A DNA stretch of 64,000 nucleotides, from assembly GCA_037718865.1 (NCBI GenBank), contig JBBJMP010000013.1, positions 62,001-126,000 of the forward strand, given 5' to 3'. Of the stretch, positions 38,233-46,176 are shown in pieces (within the stretch, counting starts at the first letter, position 1; every line of letters starts with the position of its first letter). Below the pieces are notes generated by a model. The model saw nothing but the letters and a program-made list of their open reading frames with translations. It was not told the origin of the DNA and made no database searches. Source of the stretch: JADCRZ01 sp037718865 (GTDB lineage Bacteria > Bacteroidota > Bacteroidia > Chitinophagales > Chitinophagaceae). The position numbers and the translations under genes are program-made.

Positions 38233-39144
38233 ATGAAAACAACAAACTACTTACTATTGTTATTCGGCTGCCTGGCCCTTAACATAACCGCACAATCCCA
38301 ACATAAATCCGGTGTAGATTCAACCGGACTTCCCGGAGACAATTTCAGTCTGCAAGGAGCCCTTGAAATGTTTAAAAAAGCCGGTTCCCCGGAAGAATTT
38401 GAAAAACTCATTAATTCGGAAGACAATAACATAAATAATCTTGACCTGGATGCTGACGGCCAGATCGATTACATCCGTGTGCTGGATAAAGCGGAAACAG
38501 ATGCACATGCATTCGTGCTTCAGGTAGCCGTTTCTGAAACTGAAAACCAGGACGTGGCCGTTATCGAACTGGAGAAATCAGGTGATGCTGCGGCTGTTTT
38601 GCAAATAATCGGTGATGAGGATATTTATGGTGAAACGGTCATCATCGAGCCCCGTGGCGATGACGTGAGTCTGGTAGAGCAAGAGGCAAGTTTAACAGGC
38701 AGGGGGCCCAATGCACCTGAGCTGTCATTCAATCAGCAACTTGTAGTAGTAAACGTTTGGTTTTGGCCTTCTGTACGTTTTGTCTATGGGCCTATGTACC
38801 GGCCCTGGGTGTCGCCCTGGAGATGGCGTTCTTATCCTGTCTGGTATAAGCCCTGGAGACCATTATCCTGGCATGTTTATCATCCCCGTGTTTACCGCTA
38901 CCATCGGCCTTTTGTGGTTGTACATACTCACCGGGCAATCAGGGCTCATAAGGTATATACACCGCAAAGGGTCTCTTCCGTTACCGTAAGAACAAGGCAT
39001 TCGGCGGCTATTAATCATTACCGGGTCGCGCGCAAGGCTCCGGTTTCACATTCAAGGGGAGGGTCGGTGACCAGAGCTACGAAGGTAAAAGCGAAAAACA
39101 GGAAAATGAATGCAAGGTCAGCGAGGGAAAGGCGGATCAGGTAA
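38233..39144 (+). CDS. Exported protein with EF-hand-like loop and W/H/R-rich tail
   Basis: A 303-residue protein with a Sec leader ending at about residue 21 (LNITAQ). Residues 71-79 (DLDADGQID) form a calcium-binding EF-hand/dockerin-like loop within an acidic domain (30-150). From about 170 the character switches to a very basic, aromatic tail rich in Trp, His, Tyr and Arg (FWPSVRFVYGPMYRPW, YHPRVYRYHRPF), ending in a lysine/arginine stretch. Similar proteins occur widely in Bacteroidota without known function. The split into acidic and strongly basic halves suggests binding to a surface polymer, which is speculation. A strong terminator follows 25 bp later. Confidence 0.75.
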   Translation: MKTTNYLLLLFGCLALNITAQSQHKSGVDSTGLPGDNFSLQGALEMFKKAGSPEEFEKLINSEDNNINNLDLDADGQIDYIRVLDKAETDAHAFVLQVAVSETENQDVAVIELEKSGDAAAVLQIIGDEDIYGETVIIEPRGDDVSLVEQEASLTGRGPNAPELSFNQQLVVVNVWFWPSVRFVYGPMYRPWVSPWRWRSYPVWYKPWRPLSWHVYHPRVYRYHRPFVVVHTHRAIRAHKVYTPQRVSSVTVRTRHSAAINHYRVARKAPVSHSRGGSVTRATKVKAKNRKMNARSARERRIR

Positions 39145-39167
39145 CAGGATATGGATGGCTTCACCAA

Positions 39168-39202
39168 AAAAAGCCGCCTCAAGTGATATGAGGCGGCTTT
39201 TG
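39168..39202 (+). terminator. Rho-independent terminator after the EF-hand protein gene
   Basis: AAGCCGCCTCA (39171-39181) pairs perfectly with TGAGGCGGCTT (39189-39199) across a 7-base loop. The stem is preceded by an A-run and followed by a short T-run, so it could act in both directions. It lies 25 bp after the stop codon. Confidence 0.85.
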
Positions 39203-39401
39203 ACTGTGGTAGTAAACTAATTCACTGTATCGAACCTCCCTGCAGGGCACTCCATTCCGCATTTAAAAGGAATTGGCTGTTTACTGGAATATAAATTAAA
39301 TTTATGGATGGAAGTTTTTAGTGAGCTTCCTAATGGGAGTTGTTATTGACAAGGCGTCATGGAAGCACTTGCCACCAAACCCTTCCTTAAAATGAATTAG
39401 C

Positions 39402-41528
39402 ATGAACGAACAGGGTAAAAATCTCGGGCAGGCCATGAACCGCATTGACGGGCTTTTGAAAGTAACCGGGACAGCAACGTACGCGACGGATTACGCGATT
39501 AAAAATACAGCTTATGCCGTTATCTTTAAAAGTAAAATTGCAGCGGGGGAAGTCCTGGATATTGAGACGGGCGAAGCTGAAAAATCCGCGGGTGTTTTAG
39601 CCGTTATCACACATAAAAATGCGCCGAAGCTTAATGTAAAAGGCGGCATTCGCGGTGGTGCCCTGTTGCAGAGCCCGAATATCGAATTCTACGGTCAGCA
39701 CATCGGACTTGTCGTTGCCGAAACGTATGAACAGGCGCGTTATGCGTCACTCCTGGTGAAAGTAAGTTACAAAAAAAATGATGCTAAAACTGATTTTGAT
39801 AAACACGAAAAAGAAGCTGTTACACCGAAAGAAAAAGACAAAGCAGATGCAATCCGCGGCGATGTAGAAACGGCTTTTAAAAATGCTGAGTATAAGCTCG
39901 AAGCCATTTACGACACGCCGATTGAGCATCATCATCCGATGGAGCCGCACGCCACGATTGCCGTCTGGGAAGGTGAAAAATTGACATTGTACAACGGCTC
40001 GCAAATTGTTAACGGGGCACAGAACGCTGCGGCCGCGACGCTCAATATAAAGCCTGAAGATGTCCGCATTGTCACCCCCCACATTGGAGGCGGTTTTGGT
40101 TCCAAAGGAGGTCAGTGGGCAAACCTGGTTCTCGCTGCGGTTGCAGCAAAGATGGTTGGTCGTCCGGTTAAACTCGCCCTGACGCGCCAGCAAATGTTTA
40201 ATTCTGTCGGCCTTCGCCAGAGAAACCGCCAAAAGATCCGTCTTGCAGCGACGAAAGATGGAAAACTCACTGCTCTGGCCCACGAAACAATTACTCACAG
40301 CGCAATTGAAGGAGAATTTGTTGAGCCTTGCGGAGATTGCTCGAAACTGATGTATGACGTGCCAAATTTATTAATTTCCTATCGCGTCGTGCCGATGAAT
40401 ATTATTCTACCTACTTACACAAGGGGTCCTGGCAAATCAACGGGCAGTTTTGCGCTCGAATCGGCTATTGACGAACTTGCGTTTCAGCTCAGGATCGACC
40501 CGATCGAGTTTCGTCTGAAAAACGAACCGGCGAAAGACCCTTCAAGCGGTAAGCCCTGGTCGTCACGTACAACCGTTCAATGTTTAAAGGAGGGTGCTAA
40601 AGCGTTTGGCTGGGAAAAGCGCAAAATGGAGCCGCGTCAACATCTCCAGGGAAATTATTTAATAGGTTATGGCGTAGCCGCCGGAACGTATCCGGCTCGT
40701 CAGAGAGATAGTTCCGCCATTGTGAAAATGACGCGTAATCGTAACGATGTTAAAGCAAGTATTGAACTTGCGGCTTCGGATCTTGGAACCGGGACCCACA
40801 CGATTCTCGCACAGACAGCTGCCGATGCCTTAGGGTTGCCCATAAATAAAATCGACGTAAGAATTGGTGATTCGGCTTTGCCGCCTGCTGCGGGCTCCGT
40901 TGGTTCGGTAGGAGCGGCAAGTTTTGCAAATGCTGTCAATGACGCTTGCGTAAAAATAACTGATGAATTAATGGCTAGGTCAGGCAAACAGTTCTTTGCC
41001 CGTCCGACCGCCGCCCAGTTGATGATTTCTGCAAATATTTCTGAATTTCAGACCAGGGCTGATGCGAAACCGCCGGCCGAAGCGGATAATTACTCGTCCC
41101 ACAGCTTCAACGCAAATTTTGCGGAAGCCTGGGTGAACATCTCTACCGGAATGGTGAAAATTCCTCGTTTCTTATCTGTAACAGGGGCGGGGAAAATATT
41201 AAATCCAAAAACAGCCCGTTCTCAAATCATCGGCGGAAATGTCTGGGGCCTTGGAATGGCCATGACGGAAGAGTCAGTGCTCGATCCCCGTTGGGGCAAT
41301 TTTGTGACTCGCTCATTGGCCGAATATCACGTTCCTTCGAACCTAGACATTGGAACAATGGAAACGATTTTTATCAATGAGGAAGACAAGATCTCCAACA
41401 AATTAGGCATTAAGGGAATTGGCGAAGTCGCTATTGTTGGGGTGGCAGCGGCAATTGCCAATGCCGTTTTTAACGCCACCGGCAAACGGATCCGGGAATT
41501 GCCGATAACGCCTGATAAATTATTGTAA
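39402..41528 (+). CDS. Molybdopterin-binding large subunit of a xanthine dehydrogenase/aldehyde oxidase-family enzyme
   Basis: A 708-residue protein, close to the usual length of PaoC/YagR-type large subunits. N-terminal landmarks are DGLLKVTGTATYATDY and HHHPMEPHATIA. The Mo-cofactor glycine loop GGGFGSKGG starts at G229, LGTGTHTILAQTAADALG follows, and the likely catalytic glutamate is E675 in KGIGEVA. It has no signal peptide, and the small [2Fe-2S] and FAD subunits that normally flank it are absent on both sides. It must either take partners encoded elsewhere or be a remnant. The upstream spacer (39203-39401) shows no trace of the missing subunits that I can recognise. The downstream gene is convergent. 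Confidence 0.88.
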   Translation: MNEQGKNLGQAMNRIDGLLKVTGTATYATDYAIKNTAYAVIFKSKIAAGEVLDIETGEAEKSAGVLAVITHKNAPKLNVKGGIRGGALLQSPNIEFYGQHIGLVVAETYEQARYASLLVKVSYKKNDAKTDFDKHEKEAVTPKEKDKADAIRGDVETAFKNAEYKLEAIYDTPIEHHHPMEPHATIAVWEGEKLTLYNGSQIVNGAQNAAAATLNIKPEDVRIVTPHIGGGFGSKGGQWANLVLAAVAAKMVGRPVKLALTRQQMFNSVGLRQRNRQKIRLAATKDGKLTALAHETITHSAIEGEFVEPCGDCSKLMYDVPNLLISYRVVPMNIILPTYTRGPGKSTGSFALESAIDELAFQLRIDPIEFRLKNEPAKDPSSGKPWSSRTTVQCLKEGAKAFGWEKRKMEPRQHLQGNYLIGYGVAAGTYPARQRDSSAIVKMTRNRNDVKASIELAASDLGTGTHTILAQTAADALGLPINKIDVRIGDSALPPAAGSVGSVGAASFANAVNDACVKITDELMARSGKQFFARPTAAQLMISANISEFQTRADAKPPAEADNYSSHSFNANFAEAWVNISTGMVKIPRFLSVTGAGKILNPKTARSQIIGGNVWGLGMAMTEESVLDPRWGNFVTRSLAEYHVPSNLDIGTMETIFINEEDKISNKLGIKGIGEVAIVGVAAAIANAVFNATGKRIRELPITPDKLL

Positions 41529-41653
41529 GGCGGTCATAGCAGGCCATTCCTGTGACCAGACTGTATGTGATTAACACGTAAATAAGCCGGGGCTCCGCTA
41601 GGTTTCCAACCTCGCATTCCTATGTTACTGACGCACATATTTAGTGTAACAAT

Positions 41654-43777
41654 TTACGGTAAAGCAAACGCCACATAACTATCCCCGGGCTTGGCTCCCA
41701 GTTTAGTACCCCCGCAGGCAATGACTATATATTGTTTTCCATTAACTGCATAGGTACTCGGCGTGGCAAAGCCGGCTGCCGGAAGTTCCGTCTCCCAAAG
41801 CAATTGACCATTCTTTTTGTCATAAACCCTGAATTTCTTATCCTTGGTTCCGGCAATAAAAAGCAGGTTGCCTGCAGTAACCACGGGGCCACCATAACTT
41901 TCTGAACCTGTCGGAGAGATTCCTTTTGCTTCCAGATCTGGATATTCCCCAAAAGGTATTTTCCAAACATACTCACCCGTGTTCAGGTCAATAGCGTTTA
42001 ATGTTCCCCAGGGTGGACGAATGGCCGGATAACCGTTCTTATCCAAAAATTTCGTGTATCCAGATATTTTGTAAGCAAGTTTAGCGCCTGCTTCATTTCG
42101 CTTTGTTAGCCGCGGTTCTTTAATTAACCCCCGTTCCTTTTTCTCCTCTTCGTACAGAAACGCCACAAGGGCTTGCTTGTCACCGGCTGAAAATCCGGCA
42201 AAAGCAGGCATCATTCCCTTTCCGTGCGTAATCACATTGTTGACATAATCCTTTTGACGCCGGCCGCCTATACCCATCAGGGAAGGAAACCCACTGTTCG
42301 GATTACCTTTCAGTTCGGCACCATGACAGGAGGCGCAGCTGGTAATGTACAGGCGATGACCGGCGGTAAGTCCTTTAAGTTGCTCTTCGGAGGCTTTAGC
42401 ACCTATTGAAATGAGCCAGGCCATCTCGCTGCTGTTTACATAAAGAATACCCTCCGGGTCTGCTGCGGCCCCGCCCCATTCGGCTCCTCCATCCAGGCCC
42501 GGATATACAATGGTCCCCTGACTGCTGAGCGGTGTAAAAGGCCCAGCAAATCTGCTCTTCCTGAAAGTCGCCAGTAGCTCATCCCGGTTTTCAGCATGCG
42601 GGTTAATGTCATCTTCTGTGAGGCTTTGCCGGGCATAGGGTTCCGGTTTTGACGGAAGAGGCTGAGTGGGCCAGCTTGACTCGCCGGGAACGTCAGATGC
42701 CGGCACAGGCTTTTCTGTGACCGGAAACAGGGGAGAGCCTGTTACCCGGTCAAAAACGAAAACATAACCCTGCTTGGTTACCTGTGCAACAGCATCAATG
42801 CGTTTATTGTTTCGCGTTATAGTGACCAGGTTAGGCGGTGCAGGAGGATCGCGGTCCAGGATATCATGGTGGACAAACTGAAAATGCCATAAACGTTTGC
42901 CGGTTTTGGCGTTCAGAGCAAGAAGGCAGTTAGCGAAGAGGTTGCTGCCTTTGCGGTTCCCTCCATAGAAGTCGAAAGCGGCCGATCCGGTAGGAACGTA
43001 AATGATGCCTCTTTCACGGTCTATGGCCATGCCTGCCCAGTTATTGGCTGCGCCGACGTCAGTATTCTTATGAGCCTCTTTTGGCCAGGTGTTATAGCCG
43101 TATTCGCCGGGTTGGGGGATGGTATGGAACACCCAGGCCAATTTACCCGTCCTGATGTTGAACGCCTGCACGTGTCCCGGCGCTGCATCTGCTCCTTCGG
43201 AGAGCCGCATGGGCATGATGATGAGGTCGCCATACACGGTCCCTGGTGTGTTTGAGATCACCATTTTGTTTTTGGCCGTTCCGCCCAGGCCGGCTTTCAG
43301 GCTGGAACGTCCACTATCACCAAAAGAAATGACGGATTTTCCCGTGAGGGCATCCAATGCATACAGCCAGGGGCCTTTGGTGTATAAGATGCGTTTATCT
43401 AAACCACTTGCCCAGTAGGTCAGGCCCCGGCTGGTACTCAGCTTATCTTCGCCTTTTATATTTATTTTCCAGTGCTCCCTGCCCGTAGCTGCATCAATGG
43501 CAAAGGGCTGAGCAGAGGCAGTCATCCCATACAGCATACCATTTACAATAATAGGATTGCATTGGATCTGTCCCGAATCAAGGGTATGGTATTCCCAGGC
43601 TAGTTTTAGCCTGCTGATTGTAGAGGCGTTTATCTGTGTAAGCGTAGAGTAATGATTCCGGTCGGGGCCGCCAAGGTACTCGGGCCAGTCCTGGCCGGGC
43701 ACTTCCTTTTTGAGTGTTATCCACGACAATGAAACGATTAGCAACAGGAAAGCCGAGGTTATAAGTACTTTATTCAT
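41654..43777 (-). CDS. PQQ-dependent quinoprotein dehydrogenase with internal cytochrome c domain
   Basis: A 707-residue paralogue of the protein at 28497-30734. A Sec leader or N-terminal anchor (ITSAFLLLIVSLSWI) is followed by YLGGPDRNHYSTLTQINASTI and the same propeller landmarks: LAWVFHTIPQPGEYGYNTWP, WHFQFVHHDILDRDPPAPP and GGAEWGGAA. The haem site is C481-x2-C484-H485 (CASCHGAELKG) in the same inserted domain. The closing blade reads GTLNAIDLNTGEYVWKIPFGEYP, almost as in the paralogue. It would oxidise a sugar or alcohol in the periplasm. It stands alone: its 5' neighbour (S9 peptidase) is divergent and its 3' neighbour convergent. Confidence 0.86.
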   Translation of the reverse strand: MNKVLITSAFLLLIVSLSWITLKKEVPGQDWPEYLGGPDRNHYSTLTQINASTISRLKLAWEYHTLDSGQIQCNPIIVNGMLYGMTASAQPFAIDAATGREHWKINIKGEDKLSTSRGLTYWASGLDKRILYTKGPWLYALDALTGKSVISFGDSGRSSLKAGLGGTAKNKMVISNTPGTVYGDLIIMPMRLSEGADAAPGHVQAFNIRTGKLAWVFHTIPQPGEYGYNTWPKEAHKNTDVGAANNWAGMAIDRERGIIYVPTGSAAFDFYGGNRKGSNLFANCLLALNAKTGKRLWHFQFVHHDILDRDPPAPPNLVTITRNNKRIDAVAQVTKQGYVFVFDRVTGSPLFPVTEKPVPASDVPGESSWPTQPLPSKPEPYARQSLTEDDINPHAENRDELLATFRKSRFAGPFTPLSSQGTIVYPGLDGGAEWGGAAADPEGILYVNSSEMAWLISIGAKASEEQLKGLTAGHRLYITSCASCHGAELKGNPNSGFPSLMGIGGRRQKDYVNNVITHGKGMMPAFAGFSAGDKQALVAFLYEEEKKERGLIKEPRLTKRNEAGAKLAYKISGYTKFLDKNGYPAIRPPWGTLNAIDLNTGEYVWKIPFGEYPDLEAKGISPTGSESYGGPVVTAGNLLFIAGTKDKKFRVYDKKNGQLLWETELPAAGFATPSTYAVNGKQYIVIACGGTKLGAKPGDSYVAFALP

Positions 43778-43843
43778 GATATTAAAAGTTTCCGACCTAT
43801 CAGAGGGCCAAGGGTGAATAGGGATGATGCAGCATTTCTACCT

Positions 43844-43927
43844 AAATTAAAATTAAGTACGTAACTTAAACCAACCCCGTTGATAGATTTAAACACCAAA
43901 ATTAAATTTAAGACGTAATATTTTGGT
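43844..43927. promoter_or_regulatory. Repeated A+T-rich motif in the divergent promoter region
   Basis: Between the divergent quinoprotein and S9 peptidase genes, AAATTAAAATTAAG-TACGTAA (43844-43864) recurs with one mismatch and one indel as AAATTAAATTTAAG-ACGTAA (43899-43918). An inverted pair ACCAAAAT (43895-43902) and ATTTTGGT (43920-43927) brackets the second copy. This looks like a pair of operator sites. No regulator gene adjoins it, so the binder is unknown. Confidence 0.4.
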
Positions 43928-44030
43928 TCTTGAATTTCACTAAGCGGGTAAGTAATACCCGGTTTCTAACTTCGATGTCATATTAGTCTTCCTGCAAGAT
44001 TTTTAAATAATTAAATATAAACTTCTAATC

Positions 44031-46034
44031 ATGAAAAAACATTATTACCTAATTCTGTTCATACAAGCTGTTCCTTTTTTAATTGTTTTTGCACAAAACA
44101 AATCGTATTGGTCTCCTGAACAGATAATTAACAGGAAAAGCATTACGGCTGTTCGGGTAGCGCCGAATGGACAAAAAGTCCTTTATACTATAAGAGAAGC
44201 TGTTATGACAGACGATCGAAGTGAGTATGTAAACCAGATCTTTGTAAGCGATGCTTCTGGAAATAACACCATTCAGTTAACTAAGGGAGACGGTAACAAT
44301 ACCAATCCAAAGTGGAGCCCTGACGGCAGGTTGATTGCGTTTATAAGTAACCGTGGAGGTAAGAACAATTTGTATGTCCTGCCAATCGATGGAGGAGAAT
44401 CCGAAAGGCTAACGGATGCAAAAAGTGGAGTGACCGAATTCGAATGGGGACCTGATGGAAGAACCATCGTTTATACGATGAGTGATTCAGCATCTGATAC
44501 GGAAGAGAAAAACAAGAAGGCTAAGAACGACTGGTATTTCATGAATGAGGAGTACAAGCAAGGACGGTTATATGTTTTATGGATCAATGAAAAGGACACT
44601 GTTGGCAATCAAAAAGTGTTGAAGTTGACGAAAGACAACCGCCATATCAGCTCTTTCAACTGGAGCCCTGATGGCAAATGGATCGTTTATGCTCACGCCC
44701 TTTCACCCGGAGTGAATGATAATCAATACAGTGATATTGCCATGGTAAATGTAGCGAGTGCAGCCATAAGAAATATTGCTGATACGAAGGCTGGGGAAAC
44801 AAGTCCTCTTTTCAGCCCGGATGGCAAATACATAGCCTATATCACTTCAGATGAGGAAGTGGTCTGGGGTGGGAAGAGTTACATACGCGTTTTGCCTGCT
44901 GCGGGAGGGTCAGCAGTGCAACTGGCCGGTGCTCCAAATGAGTCAGGCAGCCTGCTTGGCTGGAGCAGCGATAGCAAATATGTATACACCAGTGAGCCTG
45001 CTCATACTTCATCAAAGATTTTCCGACTAAGTATGAACAGTAAGACCGTTAAAGAATGGACTACAGGCTCCGGAGATTTTATCAACACAGTTGATCTAAA
45101 CAGCACAGGAACACACTTCGGAATGGTGCTTCAAAGTATGTCAAAACCTGGTGATGCCTACATAAGTGCAACATCATCCTTTTCACCTGTCAGGGTTTCT
45201 ATGATCAATACCGGTATCAGTAATTACCCGGTACCTAAAACAGAAGTAGTTAAATGGAAAAGCTTTGATGGTAAAGACATTGAAGGGTTGCTCACTTACC
45301 CACTCGACTATCAAAAGGGAAACAAGTACCCAATGATCCTGAATATACATGGCGGACCGGCAGGGGTTTTCTCAGAGACATTTATTGGAAATAGCGGGAT
45401 ATATCCATTAGCTGCGCTTGCAGAAAAGGGCTTTTTAATTCTGCGTGCTAACCCAAGGGGTTCTACAGGTTATGGTGTTGATTTCCGCCTTGCTAATCAA
45501 AGGGATTGGGGTGGGGGTGACTTTAAGGATTTAATGGCAGGAGTCGACTATGTCATAAATCTCGGAATTGCAGATACGCAAAGGTTAGGAGTAATGGGAT
45601 GGAGCTATGGTGGATTTATGAGTAGCTGGATTGTTGGTCAGACAAATCGATTTAAAGCCGCAAGTATTGGCGCTCCTGTTGTTGATCTGGCATCTCAAAA
45701 TATGACAGATGATATTGGTGGCTTTCTACCTTCATATATGAAAAAGCAACCGTGGGAGGACTGGGATATATACAGTTCACATTCTCCACTTCGTTATGTA
45801 CAAAATGTAAAAACGCCGGTGTTGCTCCAACACGGAGACGCAGATATCCGTGTACCGTTTAGTCAAAGTATTATGTTTTATAATGCGTTGAAAAGAAGAA
45901 ATGTACCAGTTCGGTTTTTAGTGCTTCCACGTCAGCCACATGGGCCTTCAGAGCCTAAAATGTTATTAAAAGTGATGCAAACTAATTTAGAATGGATGGA
46001 AAAGTATTTATTGCAAAAGACCAAAGGAATTTGA
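44031..46034 (+). CDS. S9-family serine peptidase (acylaminoacyl/dipeptidyl peptidase type)
   Basis: A 667-residue exported peptidase. The Sec leader ends near IVFAQ (about 22). An N-terminal beta-propeller contains PD40 repeats (WSPDGRLIAFISN, WSPDGKWIVYA, FSPDGKYIAYI). The C-terminal alpha/beta-hydrolase domain has the nucleophile S525 in MGWSYGGFM, D605 in GDADIRVP and H637 in RQPHGPSEP. Upstream, NIHGGPAGVF forms the oxyanion region. Such enzymes trim dipeptides or blocked N-termini from peptides in the periplasm. It is monocistronic, with a likely terminator hairpin 15 bp downstream. Confidence 0.93.
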   Translation: MKKHYYLILFIQAVPFLIVFAQNKSYWSPEQIINRKSITAVRVAPNGQKVLYTIREAVMTDDRSEYVNQIFVSDASGNNTIQLTKGDGNNTNPKWSPDGRLIAFISNRGGKNNLYVLPIDGGESERLTDAKSGVTEFEWGPDGRTIVYTMSDSASDTEEKNKKAKNDWYFMNEEYKQGRLYVLWINEKDTVGNQKVLKLTKDNRHISSFNWSPDGKWIVYAHALSPGVNDNQYSDIAMVNVASAAIRNIADTKAGETSPLFSPDGKYIAYITSDEEVVWGGKSYIRVLPAAGGSAVQLAGAPNESGSLLGWSSDSKYVYTSEPAHTSSKIFRLSMNSKTVKEWTTGSGDFINTVDLNSTGTHFGMVLQSMSKPGDAYISATSSFSPVRVSMINTGISNYPVPKTEVVKWKSFDGKDIEGLLTYPLDYQKGNKYPMILNIHGGPAGVFSETFIGNSGIYPLAALAEKGFLILRANPRGSTGYGVDFRLANQRDWGGGDFKDLMAGVDYVINLGIADTQRLGVMGWSYGGFMSSWIVGQTNRFKAASIGAPVVDLASQNMTDDIGGFLPSYMKKQPWEDWDIYSSHSPLRYVQNVKTPVLLQHGDADIRVPFSQSIMFYNALKRRNVPVRFLVLPRQPHGPSEPKMLLKVMQTNLEWMEKYLLQKTKGI

Positions 46035-46041
46035 CTAAAAC

Positions 46042-46074
46042 AAACATTTTGCTCCCTGACGGAGCATTGTTTAT
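46042..46074 (+). terminator. Likely terminator after the S9 peptidase gene
   Basis: TGCTCC (46050-46055) pairs with GGAGCA (46061-46066) across the loop CTGAC, flanked by partly complementary AAACA and TGTTT and followed by a T-rich stretch. The position, 15 bp after the stop codon between convergent genes, suits a terminator, though the stem is short. Confidence 0.5.
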
Positions 46075-46176
46075 CTAGGTCGACAACGGTTGCGCTGTAC
46101 ATTAATATCATCTTTTTAGGAGCCGTTGTACAGAAAACAGAACCATTTTTCTTAAGGCATTAATAGGTAAAGGTAT

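Noticed and set aside
41532..41557. Hairpin GGTCA..CAGG / CCTG..TGACC after the molybdenum enzyme gene
   Set aside because: Stem is bulged and no T-run follows; could be a weak terminator between convergent genes but is not convincing.
46083..46133. Interleaved inverted pairs ACAACGG/CCGTTGT and CTGTAC/GTACAG between convergent genes
   Set aside because: Short arms with a long loop and no clear role; could be chance next to the better hairpin at 46042-46074.
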